Shown piece by piece: positions 22,626 to 36,100 of a stretch of 64,000 nucleotides of DNA. Under the pieces are notes generated by a model. It did no database searches and was not told where the DNA came from. It worked only from the letters and a program-made list of their open reading frames with translations. A program made the position numbers and the translations under genes. The stretch's first letter is position 1; every line of letters starts with the position of its first letter. Source of the DNA: Aspidiotus rigidus (lineage: Eukaryota; Arthropoda; Insecta; Hemiptera; Diaspididae); contig JAVHKY010000013.1 in the NCBI GenBank assembly GCA_035079385.1, positions 17,482,001 to 17,546,000 of the forward strand, given 5' to 3'.

Positions 22626-25600
22626 GGTTTCATCAAAATGTAACATTGGAAAAAATTCGGACTGACGAGCAGAAGGGGGAGAAGACTGAATCTTTTCAAA
22701 CATTTGAGTCCCTCGGAATTATACAATAGATAGAGGCTTGGAAATTTAATACACGCTTATTAGTTTGAAACTCAATAGGGGGTTCGATTAAAGAAATAGT
22801 GCACAAAAACTAAAATGGCAACTCTTCTGTTCAAGAATATCGAGAAGAGTAATCAAGTTTTTTATATCAGCGAAAATTGTCAATTGTTTTTCAATGCTAT
22901 TCTCAGATTGACCGAATGACCCACCTTGTTTTTTTCTTATAAAGGTTATAATTTTAGGTTTTTTTTTTCTCTTTTCCCCATTTAAACTGTCACCACTTGA
23001 ACGCGATTAGAAAAATTCGAATTCTATACGCGCAATATAAATTGGATCAATGCGAGGATAATTTTGAGGTTTTCAATACATTTTCTAACATAAATCTATC
23101 ATAAGTAGAATATTGTGTGCCCGCATATAATACGAAAACCGTCATACGAATAAAAAATAATAATAATAATAATAAATATACAAGTAGGCCATTTAATTTA
23201 GAGCTATAGACACTAATTTTTAGACCAATTTACGACACATTTCAAATACCGGAAAAGTTTTCCGACAATAAAAATAGTCTTGCTTGAATTATTTGGTACG
23301 AGTTTATAGTATTCTTGATTAAGAATTGATAACTATAAAATAATATTACGCGAATTTAAATATTTGTGAAGCAAAAATAGTCAAGACGATTCAAATTTGA
23401 AGTAAGATAGAATTCTGGAAGAGGGCATACTGTAGAACTGTGACGCAGTGCCAAGATTTTTCAGAACGACAAACCTAAGAATTTCAAAAGCATTTATACG
23501 TTCCATTTATCAACGAACGACAATTTCAATTAGTCGCACACATGTGTGACTCACCTCATTCCATACCGTAATTTCAGTGAACATCGAGGATAAATGAGGC
23601 GAAAAAAAGGGAATACGAAAGATTATGATGAAAATTATTTCATTATTTCGCATATTTATCTCTCTTGACCATCCGTGGTAGTGGATAGAGTGGAGAATTC
23701 GCAACAGACTGAGGGAATTCACGTCAGAGGGTGTAATCTCAACTTCTATACCGAGGAAGGCTCATTCAACAGAAAAGACAGGTCCTACAATGAAAATATA
23801 AATAAAAAATATTTTCTTGAAAGAAGTTTTACCTAAAGATCGGCAGACACTGATTCTTGTATTCGATTTCAAACAAGGTCAATGAGATATTAACAAGAAC
23901 AAGTATTACATAAAAATCTAATACTTTTATGATTTCAGTAATACGATTTTCAAAGCTGTCCAGGCAGATGATCAGAGGATTGGTTGAATATTGTTTTCCA
24001 TATTTAAGAATATTCAATTTGAAATTTAATTCAAGTTTTAAATGAGTTTAATCGCTCATGGAAAAAATTGTCTAAAAAATAGATGTACCATCTTTTTTTT
24101 TTTTGAAATAAAAAAAATTTTTTTGTACTTATGTAATAGAAAAAATTAATTTCTCATTTCTTCATTCATTTATATTATATTTTATAAATTTTGGTGATTT
24201 CAATTTATAAAATTCATTTAACGAGTATGAAACTATTAACTTTTGCCACTCCAAAATAATTTTATTCGAGAATTACAAAATTGAAAATTTCTCTTGTATA
24301 ATTTATTTATGGCAGTTTTGCCAACAATTAATACAATACCTAATTTTTAGTACCATTGAAATCAATTATTCATTTCATTTTGGATATCATAATAATTAAA
24401 ATTCAATTTTATGATTTCACTCTTTCATTTTTTTAAATATTTATTCATTTAATTGATTCTGAAATTCAAGAATATACATATTTGAATTTTAAGTTCTATT
24501 TTTAAATGTCTTCTTAATATAAAATGTTGAAAATCAAATTTTTAAATTTGGGGTTTATAGTTCAAACCTTATTTTTTGAAAAAGAAACTAACAAAAAAAG
24601 AAAAATGAGGATATACTATTCATAGAATTTTTTCTTTCCGTTTGTCCATTTATTGATGAAATTTATTATATTTTTCAGAATTTCTATTCAGTAATATTAT
24701 TCACATAATTTTGATTGTATTTGGGAATTTATCAACATTTTTATCTTCACTAAAATTGATTTATCATTTTGATTATAGGTTTACTAACAATAAAAATTTA
24801 ATTTCACAAATTCATTTCTGATTTAATCACAAAATATCTTCCACTGTTATCCCAACACTAAATAACGACTGCGAAATAATGAATTGAACTTCAACATACC
24901 TATGCGCAAACCGCTTCTACACCTACATCTAAACAAAAATGGGAACTTTTGCTTTTTTTTTCTTCGTTCTTTTGGAAGGACGTACTCTTGTTATCATTAC
25001 CATTTTATTTTATTGATTTCGTTTTTTTTTTTTTTTTTTTTTTTTTGGTTTGTAGTTATTACTACCCATTGGCTCAATCATTATCACGACTATGTACCAA
25101 CAATACCACCGAGCAAATAGTCGCCGTTGCTAAAATACTCGTTGAAATGAAAAAATGATACAAAACATTTTTAAAAAAACATGAGATACTTTTTGAAAAT
25201 AGATAATTTACCTACTTTGCTCATTATACCTCCTCAATACTATTAATATTTTTGAAATTGAAAATGTGAACAGTTTTTGAGATTCAATTTTTTATTCATT
25301 CATTTATTTATTTGAGAATCACATATTTTATAATTCTTTTTATTGTTCGTAGTATAATTTAATTAATTATTAATAATTTAAAAAAAAAATTTGATTAATT
25401 CATCTATTATTTAGACCTTTTTTTACATTATTTTATGAACATTTTACGGTTCATTCATTTTTTATCAAATTCCACTATTTATGATAATTATCATAATGAT
25501 AAAGAGAAACGGATATTATCAAGAACAAATAAACTTCATTATTTTATAAGACTCAGTTTTCTGAACAATATAACCATAACCTAAACAAATAGATTGACTT

Positions 25601-27115
25601 GAGGTCGGGGTGTTCGCTATTCCCATATTATTTTTCAGACGACTTCTTGGACTGCAGCCCACCGTAATTCTCCAATAGTTGACATTTATACTACTGTTTC
25701 ACAAGGATATTTAAAAGCTCATTGAGTGAATATCACTCACACGATACTCATACATGATTTTTGCAAAAAAGCAAGACGGAAGAACCCTCTCGCTCGCCCT
25801 AATACTTTCACAAAAAAATGCAATCCGAAGATGAAAATTATGTCATCTTCTTATATGTTTGCATATTTTCGTGTCCAATAGACATTCTGTGAAAATGAAA
25901 TGACCCCTTAGGTCAGCCATCAATCAATTCAGTTTCAAAGCCTTCCGTTATATATTTCTCAGTCAATTACCTGAACCAAATTTAAAAAGTAAACTGCTAG
26001 CCATATATTTCTGCAATTGCTTGTTTTGGCGTAAACGCCACCTGCAAGTTTACATACAATATCCAGCCATTCACGATCAACTTCCGAACTCTTTCGATCA
26101 ACTTTCAAAACATTTTCGTAAGGAAAAAATTTAAGCCGGAGTCAATTAGATCTCTCCTATAGACCCCCCCAAAAAAAATCATTCAGTGATTTAAGAAATA
26201 CAGAAAAAAGTCTGGTTCCAAACAAAATCTCTGAATTCGTTTCACGCCCATTTTAAAACCAACGAACACAAAGCTTCCCTTTTGCTTTCAACACTAAATA
26301 CCTACACGATACCGAGACATTCCTCGAAGAATGGGTTAAACTCTTTTTAATGGATTTCCAGCCCATCTTACAACATTTTGGTGACCTTCTTCCTCTTCCG
26401 CCGGTAATAACTTACACAACCCATCGAGAGGAACAACAGACGACATGCTAATCAGTAAAAAGCGAAATCGTAGTTTTTTTTCTTTCCTTTTTTTTTGTTG
26501 CCCTATAACAACGACGTTTAACCTTCGGCAGTATTTGATTTATAAGGTTAAAGTCCCATCAGCTTGCGATACCTGAGCACACTCGACTATTCTTTTTAGC
26601 TTTTTATTACACTCCTATTCACAATCGTATGAATAGTTTACAAGCCACCATTCTTCAAGTCGAAAACCAGAAATCAAAAAGTGTATACGCTCCAATTCTC
26701 GAGCACAATAAAATTAGTATTACTTTTTAATTGGGAACCCTTTATTCATTTTTTCTCCCATTCCTCTCGAAAAAATGTCAAGTTTTTTTAGCTCTTTTTC
26801 GGACAATTCTACGCCTTCAAGAAGGAAAAAAATATGAAGATAGAATCAATATTATGGTATGTATATTCTTCCTGCATGCATTACAATCCTTTCTATTTTA
26901 TTTTTTTTCTGGAGTATAATGTACATTCTCTATTCGATTTGCATTCCAGCGTAGTATTTTCTTCCATTTCGATACGTTCTACAATAGAAATTACAATTAT
27001 ACGAGAAGGAGAAGAAAAAGGATAGTAGAGGACAGAAGAGGAAACAAAATAAACAACAACAACGTCTGTCCAAAGCTGACGCTATTACTTCGTACATCGT
27101 CGTTGTTATGTCGGT
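22626..27115. other. Very AT-rich non-coding stretch
   Basis: From about 24,040 to 25,560 the sequence is extremely AT-rich, with repeated ATTCATTTATT-type words. An (AAT)n run lies near 23,157-23,176 and 25 T at 25,022-25,046. On the minus strand GAG|GTGAGT near 23,550 is a donor-like site without a convincing acceptor. No gene was recognised. Confidence 0.45.
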
Positions 27116-27119
27116 TGAA

Positions 27120-27330
27120 TAACCCGACTACTTCTGGATCGGGGTAGGGCAGCCCGGAGCGAGAGAACAGCGCGAACGTTCGGGGCAGGTGCGCCCGTCG
27201 TCGACGTATGGCGAGCTGGCTGCTCCGCTCCGGCGTTGATCAAGTCGCGAGACGTTGACCTCTATATCGAATGTAGTGCTGCCGCGACGTAAAGTTTGAA
27301 ATTCCCCGGTCACACTGTCGGCAAGCTTCG
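27120..27330. other. Isolated CpG-rich patch
   Basis: About 200 bases are markedly richer in G, C and CpG than the surroundings, from GATCGGGGTAGGGC to the GTCGACGTATGGCGAGC region. Both strands have a frame open for about 60 codons, but neither shows a known domain. It could be a first exon, promoter patch or old insertion; the sequence does not decide. Confidence 0.3.
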
Positions 27331-28993
27331 CAAAGTATGTACAAAAAGTTGGAAGTAATAGCGCAGAATAAAAAAAAAAAAAAAATTGGGTAAATTACCC
27401 GGGAATACAGCGGATTCATATTTACCCTGCGTCTCGACGACCGATGCGACAGTATTTTTGGAGAAGGGTGGTTTCTCGACGTGTATACTGGAAAAATTTT
27501 GCAACAAATTCAGCAGCGCATTTCCATACACATATAATACAGCGTACGAGCAGCAGACAGTGCATTAAATTAGAGCAACCCCTTTTTCCATGAACGGAGT
27601 CGATTCAAACGTACATACGTACGCAGTATATAAATTTTTGTTACGCTCGTGCTGTATTGTCAAATTAGTGTTTATATATTGTGCTCATGTGCTGCATAAT
27701 GAAACAAAAGAGTCGATTTAAGAGCATCAGTCGAACGATGTTTCTATTTCATGATGTTCCAGCGTCAGCGGATTCTTTAGCAACTTCCTTCATAATGACC
27801 CCGTCGAAATGATTGTACTCTTGAGTAGATTGCCAACATGACCGGTCGTTTCCCTTTCGATATTACACAGTTGTTTTTCTTCTTTTCTCATTCTTCTATT
27901 TCTTGTTCCTACGTTACTCGGAATCTCGTTACTTTTTCCAGGTTGTAACTTGCTAACTCGGCAGACGGGAGCAACGGTCACAGATGCCCTGCGTATAATC
28001 TATTCATTTTCTATGTCTAGAAAGAAAACGATGGTCGCAGACGAGAGAGAATGAGAGTAATTTTCTTCCACAAGTACAATCGACATTTTGTTATGCTATA
28101 ATTTACCAAAAAAAAAAAAATTCTCTCGCTTCTTGCATTTACGTTCATTGCTTCTTCAATTTAGTGGCAAATTTTCGATACAAGCGTATAACGTGTACGT
28201 GCAGCAATCAACATTTTACAAAAGTATTTCCAAACCGAAACTAATGTAACCTGTGAATTTTAGATTTTAAAGATGGTGACCGAACAAAACCGGCGCAGAG
28301 GTACCACTTTTTTTCAATTTGCAGTCTTCCATCACGGAAGTAGTTTTTGTTGGAAGAAAATATCAGTTCGTTATTCTTTTTGCCTGATTAACCGACTCCT
28401 TGACTTCTCCCAATCTTCCAAGATGTAGGAACCCTGCAAGATGATCAAGCCGCTACAAACTGCTGATTCTAGAAGCATCAATACTGATGAGGCTGGAAGC
28501 CAGACAAGTTAAGAGTTGTTCAATTTATTGTTATTTTTCATAATCTTATCGGAGAAACTGCCAGCCCTTCACTCAGCCTACGCGCTAAGGCAAGGGTTCT
28601 TCCACTCTTCTACTCACTGCTAACTTTCTGCCCCATCTTCCTACGTTTTCAAGAACTACATGCCTACATAATTTACATTCTCTGCTGCTTCAATCCCATC
28701 TAGATACTCAGCCCTCAAAATTTTTTTATCCACTCCCCTTGGTTAACCCCTATCCATGATCTCACTGAAATTCCTATCTGCTATTCATACATTCACTGAA
28801 ACCTGTCTTTAACACGCTTTATACAATTTTGCACTTGTTAGCAAAATCCTCACTCCCTTGGTATGTTATTTATAGAACGCATATTCATTCTTGTAATAAA
28901 ATTATATTATTTCTTGGTATGAAATACAGTACAAATTACCTAGGCTCGTAACAACCAACGCTTTCAACATACTTCTTTAAGCTATGACTGATC
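27331..28993. other. Non-coding stretch, no gene seen
   Basis: Short frames only. A run of A lies at 27,370-27,384. Nothing recognisable was found. Confidence 0.4.
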
Positions 28994-29367
28994 CAGAGTG
29001 TCTACCAGAATTGAAAAATGGAAATAGTTGACATTAGTTGACCTTTTTTTGATATTTCATTTGACTCTAAAAAATATCAAACTCTCCCCCCCCCCCTCTA
29101 AACTAATATCGTAATTTCGGTATTTTTTTATTCGTTTGCAAGAATTAATATTTAATTGAGAACAGTGTGAAGTTTGTTGATTATACCTTGATATTGTGCA
29201 TATAGGAAAACATGTGAAAAACATTCTTTACACAAAATTATGCATTTCTGGACTTTTTAGTTGACCTACGGATAGAAAAGTTGACTTTACTTGACTTAGT
29301 TGACCATGTTTCAAAAAAGTTGACTTTAATGGACTTAGTTGACTTAGTTGACCTGGTAAACACCCTG
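28994..29367. mobile_element. MITE with CAGnGTGTCTACC ends, copy 2
   Basis: The segment starts CAGAGTGTCTACCAG and ends with the inverse of CAGGGTGTTTACCAG. TGATC stands on both sides, a possible 5-bp target duplication. The interior repeats TTGACTTAGTTGACC-type words and includes 11 C at 29,086-29,096. It shares ends and TTGACnT words with the 2761-3033 copy and is about 100 bp longer. Confidence 0.65.
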
Positions 29368-29539
29368 TGATCCCTTCTCAAATAATCCCTAAATCCAACG
29401 TTGTATTTTCATAGTACGTACTTCATTGATCCAATGTATACTATTGAATTAATGAACTCTCACCTCACCCTAGCTTGAATTTCTGGCTAGGTTAATTTTC
29501 TGCTACTGATGCAGGGTATAAAGCTACCAAAAAGGCGAC

Positions 29540-29940
29540 TTCGCTACCCAAAATAGCTGATCAAATTCCATCCCCTACAAAAGACTTAATGGTATATATC
29601 ACAGGATCTTTGATGCTTATCTTGGGAAAATCAATCACACAACAAATCAAGAAGAATCAAAACAAAACCCACTTTTTGGTTCTCATCCCACCAAAATTCG
29701 AGACAAGGTCATTTTAGCCCGGTTAAGAATAGACCACAATTGTCTTACTCACACTCTTCTCCTCACCAAGGCCGCATTGTCTTTAGGAAAATGCATTGGT
29801 AGAACATTTATTCTCACACCCCAATTTAGAACCCACTTAGCGATCCTCTTTGAAAATCTATTCTATCCACTCAAGCACTGAACAATAAAACCATCGACTC
29901 AACTTACTTACACACCACTCAATTTTACAAACACATCTAG
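29540..29940 (+). pseudogene. Decayed LINE ORF2 C-terminus (LRI word and end of frame)
   Basis: The frame from about 29,650 reads NPLFGSHPTKIRDK and then VILARLRIDHNCLTH near 29,709, matching the conserved LxRLRIGHTRLTH region downstream of RNase H in Jockey/R1-type LINEs. FENLFYPLKH follows, ending at a stop at 29,878. After a frameshift, STYLHTTQFYKHI ends at TAG (29,938-29,940), which fits the usual extreme C-terminus. The zinc-knuckle cysteines have mostly been lost. No poly(A) tail is visible. It is the same general type as the remnants at 5.6 kb and 60.7 kb. The left limit is approximate. Confidence 0.65.
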
Positions 29941-31439
29941 AACACCCACTAATCCCTCTCATTTCTGTACCGAATTATACACCATTTAAATCTGTTGTAA
30001 TTATCGCACGAATACCTTTCCCAATTCAAGTTCTTTGTATATAAAAAGTTTGTAACACCAAGCAAGTAAACCATTCATGTCGTTAAAAATGCTCGTTACA
30101 TAAATAAACGATAATTCGGCTCGTGAAAATTTCAAACCTAAACTGACGGCCAGAAGGTCATTCGACCCTGCTAATTTTTCCGTAACTAAAATTTGGAAGC
30201 CGTACAGTATAGCCTCTATGAGAGAATTATGCAATCGTTGAACATCCAAATGAGTAATGAGTACCACATTCTGACATTGAAATAATAATTTTATAACACT
30301 GCAGCATTACAAAGAATAACTGGTACGTATCTATTAAAAATAATAACTTTTTTTAAACGCTATACTGAAATAAAAATAACAAAATTACTGAAATAAAAAT
30401 AACAAAATTAATTAACAGATCGTAAATTTTATTCATTCGTTCACTCGAAACGCTAGCAAATAGCTCAGACAATACGGTAAACGCTCTGAAAATGACTGCA
30501 ACGTAGTCGGGATAGCTGCAAACCGTTTTCTAGATTCTTCATCTACAGAAAACAGTTGACAAGAAATGAAATTGAGGAGGACTTCAAAACAAATAACATA
30601 TGAGAATTTGATTTCTACAGACAGAACTTTTTAGATTTCTGATATTCGGTTCTCAATGATAAAATTACGGTTCGAATTCTTGTTTTTAATGTGAGTAACA
30701 AATAGAATTTTATATCCCCATATTATTACCCCTTCTAACTCCACAAAGAAAACTGGACAGTTTTTATCAAAGGGTGCAGCAAATGAGAATGGCCAGAGTG
30801 CCTCGAGGGACGTGTATCTACCAAACTTGAGGCGTCTTCTTACAACATACACTGTACTACACATTTTTTCAGAATTTCTTGAGTGATACAACGTGGGCAA
30901 AATAACGGTCCTACGGTCAATTTTCTAACGCGCAAAAAAACGTGGACGTGAGAAGGTTTGACACAATGTTGCATTCGATCCAGCTACACCCTTTGATACA
31001 ATAGCACTCAAGACTATAAACCCCGAATATTATCCATTACAGAGCCAATTAAACCATCAAGAAGTCCTAATAATTTCAGTTCCTGCAAGAAAAGCTGACG
31101 ATGAATTGAATTCTTCTCAATATTTATACTTTTTCAAAACGACGTAATCATCGACAGAGGAGGAGAGGAGGATGTAAATTAAGAAATCATTTCAAATTCC
31201 ACCCTTAGGTTTCTTTCATACTTGAGTCTCGTTGATAACGGATTCCGAGATTTTGATCATTCCTACGCCTCCGTTTGGGATATTAAAACGCGCGCTTGTC
31301 TCTCTTCTATCATCGAAGAAGATTTGCAATTTCGCCGTTCTCCAGTCAACCTTAAATCTGAGGTCTCGGCCTCCTTCCTCCCCACTTTCTATAAGTCAAC
31401 TTTTAATGACTGTTATTCCACTGCATGAAATACGAGACA
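29941..31439. other. Non-coding stretch with one exact 23-bp duplication
   Basis: ACTGAAATAAAAATAACAAA and the three bases after it are repeated in tandem at 30,364-30,386 and 30,387-30,409 without a mismatch. Short frames here have no recognisable domain. Confidence 0.5.
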
Positions 31440-31633
31440 CAGCGGCGGATTTACGCGAAGGCGACATAGACGACTGCCTATAAGGAGGTAAGTTTTTGGA
31501 TGCATTCTGTTAATCAGAAAAAGGAAAAAAATTAAAGTTCACTTTTTCCAATCGAAATGGTGGCAGTCGTATGAACACCGGGGCGGCACTTGATAATCTG
31601 CCTAAGGTCACAAAAAAGTTGAAGCCGCCACTG
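31440..31633. mobile_element. Small MITE with CAGYGGCGG ends
   Basis: The 194-bp segment starts CAGCGGCGGATTTA and ends with the inverse of CAGTGGCGGCTTCA. The match is 10 of 14 bases with a perfect CAGnGGCGG core. Ends of this type are frequent in insect MITEs. Flanks (ACGAGACA and AAGAAGCA) are only partly alike, so no firm target duplication can be given. Confidence 0.5.
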
Positions 31634-31859
31634 AAGAAGCAACAAAATCACAAGAGACATCTTCTCATTTCACGAATGATGCACTTTCTTTCCGGGACAA
31701 TTTTCTAGTTTGCTGTGACCAGGGTGGAACTATAAGAGATAGGACTGTTACAGGGGAATTCAAGAGAAAAGGTATCTCTCTGTCTATTGAAATCCTCCCA
31801 AATTAATCCTCCCTTCTTCCCGACAAACTGGAGAAAGTACGAAAAAAAAAATTCAACTT

Positions 31860-32130
31860 TCTCTTAACAGAACTATAGCAATACCGACGTCGACGTATGG
31901 GTGCGAAGTGTGGATGAGAACAAGGATAGCGAAGATGAGAGTGAAATTCATGAGAAGAACCGCCAGAGTCATGTTGGTGGATAAAAAAAGATCCGAAGAT
32001 ATTATAAAATCTCTAGGAGTCACACCAATAATCCGGAAAGTCAAAGCATATAGACACGTTGGACGCACAGAGAAGTCAAGATCGCCTAAAATCGCATTGA
32101 AATAGACACCAACGTTCAAACGAAATAGAA
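31860..32130 (+). pseudogene. RTE-like LINE reverse transcriptase tail
   Basis: The frame reads TIAIPTSTYGCEVW at about 31,869, matching the TxxxPxxxYGxExW word downstream of the catalytic palm in RTE-like and related insect LINE proteins. It continues with KMRVKFMRRTARV, KRSEDIIKSLGV and KAYRHVGRT, equivalent to the usual EMRFLRR / RNExIRxxLGV / RxRWxGHV order. About 70 codons stay open to a stop at 32,103, unusually long for a remnant. The catalytic part is absent. This is motif recognition without a search; the clade is uncertain. Confidence 0.6.
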
Positions 32131-32762
32131 AAGAACTTAGAAGAAAATTGGCCGACACATCAAAATTCAGCTCAGCTTCCTCGGCTGCCCCGACGGGCCA
32201 ATGTACCCACCGCAGGCAAAGGACACGACGGCAACGACGAAAATATTCGAGTTATTTCCCCAAATTTCCTTCCAGATCCACCTCTGAAAGTGTTCGGCAG
32301 AAAGGTCATGGTAACTTTCCTCCCAGAGCATTTCTTGTGCTTTTCTGCATCAAATACAAAACAATAAGACGAAGAGATATCTTCTTCTCCTTTCGAGTAC
32401 AATAGACTTCCATTTTCCAGGATGATTGGGGAAAAAACTCGGTGGACGCCGGGGGGGCTGATCTGAATAGTTTTGGGCGAGGAACAATTCATCTACTTTC
32501 TTGGTTTCACTCACTAATTAGTAACATACTAACGAAGCACTATGTTTTACTTACAAATAGTCAAAAATACAGTTTATGAGTTCTTAATAACGAAAGAAAT
32601 GTTAATTGTTTATCACATATTCGATACAATTATGTCGTACAATGGTCATGTATAAGCTTTTCTATGAAAATTTAGATGTACCTGACTACCGATTTCTCCT
32701 GCGACAGCATTGCAAGGCATTTGTTCAAGAACACATTCGGAAATCACGATGGTTGTGAAAAG
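32131..32762. other. Non-coding stretch
   Basis: A basic, serine-rich frame at 32,148-32,405 follows the LINE tail but shows no family resemblance. Nothing else was recognised. Confidence 0.4.
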
Positions 32763-33166
32763 ATAATCATGGTCTTAATTTACCTACAAAGTGCTTGTCT
32801 AGTATGACAAAAAAAAGGATCTGTTCAACAGGAAATAACCTCAATGTGAAAAATAAGAGAAATCACAATGAAAAATTCAATTACCGTAGGATAGACCTGC
32901 TTCATCTTTTACTGCCATAACGCGAGGCGAGTACTCACGGCATTTGCGGGATCGTACAATACAATTAATAATTAATAAAGGATAAAAAAAAAAGAACAGA
33001 AAGAATGTATCCACAGAATTTTGCAATCATGTGCTTGTTTTACCTACGAAGTGCTAGTCTAATATAACAAAAAAAGGATCTGTTCAACAGGAAATGATGT
33101 CAATGTGAAAATTGAGAGGAATCATAACGAAAAATTCAATTACCGTAAGATGGACCTGTTTTCCTT
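32763..33166. repeat. Two direct copies of a 145-bp unit
   Basis: Segments at 32,763-32,905 and 33,024-33,166 share TTTACCTACRAAGTGC, AAAGGATCTGTTCAACAGGA, AAATTCAATTACCGTA and GACCTG in the same order, with scattered substitutions. They are separated by about 118 unrelated bases, so this is a dispersed-direct or eroded tandem duplication. Confidence 0.75.
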
Positions 33167-36100
33167 CACATACTTTCTACCAGAAAATCGAAACCGCACT
33201 GATTGATTTCAGTTGGTTGAAGTATTTGTAAAAAAATTTAATCTTCTTTTCCTTCCTTTTGGAAGACCCCCCACAGAAATTCATTCAGAAGGAATGTATT
33301 CCTTTTCACCTATCTTAAGTAGAGAATTAAATCAAGGCCAATCTACGTAGGGTGTCCAATAGAGATCACCTACTCAAACAGTGGAAATATATCTCAGATA
33401 GAGCATTAAACCTAGGGCACCCTGTAGTTGAGTCTTAGTGTCGATTTCGCAGATGTCGATGTCTTTCAAAAATAACATCTGATAGATAGACGCGTTTCAC
33501 GTCAAGATGATTTCAACTTTCTCTTGACAGAAATCCTCAAGTCCACTATTAAGAATTCTCTCCTGGATCCACCCTCGATAGTTGAAAAGGCATTTCATAC
33601 GCTTGTTTCATCAACGGTTAAACAGGAACGAGATAGAAAACCAGAACGGCAGATCTCGTGTAACTTGGGATGTTGGAAAATATACCGTTTGATAAATAAG
33701 ACAGGGTTTCACTTTCAACTAAAAATTCAATAGGACTCAGGACCAAGGTGAGGCAAGCCTCTTCAGCATCGTATTTAAGAAAATATTCGCCCGCCTAAAT
33801 GTTTTTTCAACGGTTACGAAGAAGAAGACCAGAAAATTGGCTTCTTGATCGTACAACAGGGTTGTGGTTCACACCTCGAAAGTTTAAAATTGAAACGCAT
33901 AACACAGAAGCGAGACAAAGACTTAGAATTCGAGTTACATTTCCAAAATTTTCAATTCCGGCGCAATAACATGAAAGCGTTATTTCGTCCTATAATTCGC
34001 ATTATTACGCATTTGGTTATGCGGAGCGGCGAAATTTACCTTGAGTTCGGAAATACGCCGCGCCGTCGAGTAATTCTTCCTCGTAAGTAAGAACAAGCCA
34101 ATCAAGAAAGCGTTTTCGACCCATTTTTTTCGTCTTACTTTTTCCTATGCTATGTTTTCTCGTCGCTGCAGCAGACTAATACATTTTTATTCGGATGGTT
34201 ATCGGAACGGAAGCAGTTGTTATTTTGTCGTTAATCTCATCTCCCCCTTAGGTAAGGAAGCCGCAAATAAGTACGGTCGGAGCTCTCGCTCTCTTGCCTG
34301 AGACGAGACTCCGAAGGAAAAAAGAAAGAGAGACAAGAAAGGAACGTCGAAACCTTAGAACTTAATTATTCGTAGACCTTAACCAGCAGACACCCTTCAC
34401 GTACGTATATAAAATACACACTATATCAGTGCGCGTCAAGACGAACGAAAAGGAAATTCAAATTATACGCCGAATTTGCATGCGGTAATTACGGGAGACG
34501 TGCTCCGCACGATCTAAAAAACTTTACCATAATTAATTGTCATCGTCGTCGCGACCGAATATTATTATTACACGTCGTAATAACGTAGACGCTGTAATGC
34601 TATATTACGCTGTCTAATGATAATAATAATAATACGCAAAGGTACAAATTTTATGGAAAGTGACGCGTTCTCCGCAGACCGTCTTCCATTTCCTCGGTCT
34701 GGTTTCATTTTTCAAGAAGAAAAAACAACGGACGCGTCCTTGATTGCGACGACGTCGTTCGACATGCGCGCGGCCCGCAAAATACATTCGCAGCTCTAAA
34801 CGCCCCGGTCTGACCCGATGAATTTATTATTATCGGGCAAAAGGTAAATATTCCTATTAGAGTTGTGCATTATATGCATTTCTGCGTTTCCTATAAACAC
34901 TCATGGCTTAATGGGTTGTTCGCATAATTCTCTATATTTTTCTGTGCCTGTGCGGCGTTTATTTATTTCCCCAACGTTAACTTCGAATACAACACTCGCA
35001 CGTTCGATTTCAATGACGTCTGGCCGGCTTCCGGCACTTTTCCATAAAATATGCGATGTTTCGTCGCCCCATAAAAAAAAAGTGAGATCGCGAACAAAAT
35101 GGGTTGCGTGTAATAACAATCTAGATGAGGTATTGTTTTCAGCGCCCGGCTAATAGGTCATCAAACACTACATACGAAATAATTCACTTCGCCGGTCTTT
35201 ATTTAATCGAAATTACGAACCTACTCTCGAGCTCGGATGCTCGTACAGACGTCTATAGGCATTACAGTCCATTGCCGATAAATAAATACTTTCGCAATAT
35301 CGTATATAGGATTCTACATAGCCGTAGATAAAAGTAACCACCTCTAGCGAGGTAACCAGATAATAGTAAAGGTTAAGATGTGTAAACTCTGCTGCTAACC
35401 TTGGAGGAATACTCGACGCGGTACAAAAATACCGGGCGAAGCAACCGTTTGTCTTCACAAAATTAAAACACAATGATAATAGAAGACGTTACAAGGAACC
35501 GGAAGCTTAAATCTCTTTCGAAGAGAAAACCTAAGAAAAGAAGAAATTCACAGAGTCTACAGCTATTGGAAAAAACATTCCATTTTCTGATACCCTCCTC
35601 TCCTCGTTTCCCTAAATTGAAATACATAAATATTATCACTTTACAAGGTCGTCTGCTGGAGTACTTATGTAAGACTCTCACGTTCTGTTCAAAATAATTA
35701 TGGGCAACATAAAGATGTACCTTTCAAGAAAATTGTCAATTATCATGTGTCATGGTACTTGGGCTGAAAATCCTACTAGTATACTATTTCTCAAATTCGC
35801 ATCCCCTTAGGTAAACATTGTGAATGACTCTGTAACATTCCATTTTTGGAACAAAGTGAAAATATTAAACCTCGACTCGAAGCTAAATATTCATTCATTT
35901 CTGAAGGCATTTACTTGGCAAACATATTACTCTTAGTTACAATTCTTTGTCTTCCACAAAAAACCTCAGCTTTGCTCCCTTCAACTAGAAGTGCAAATAA
36001 ATAATTTTACCATTTTTTCACAATAATTTGTCAGGGTTTGACTTCAGGTTGAGAATTTACTAAAATGAAGAGGGATATTTTCCTCAAAAATGCATGATTA

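Noticed and set aside
24884..25158. Two frames with poly-phenylalanine stretches
   Set aside because: Produced by the 25-base T tract; not proteins.
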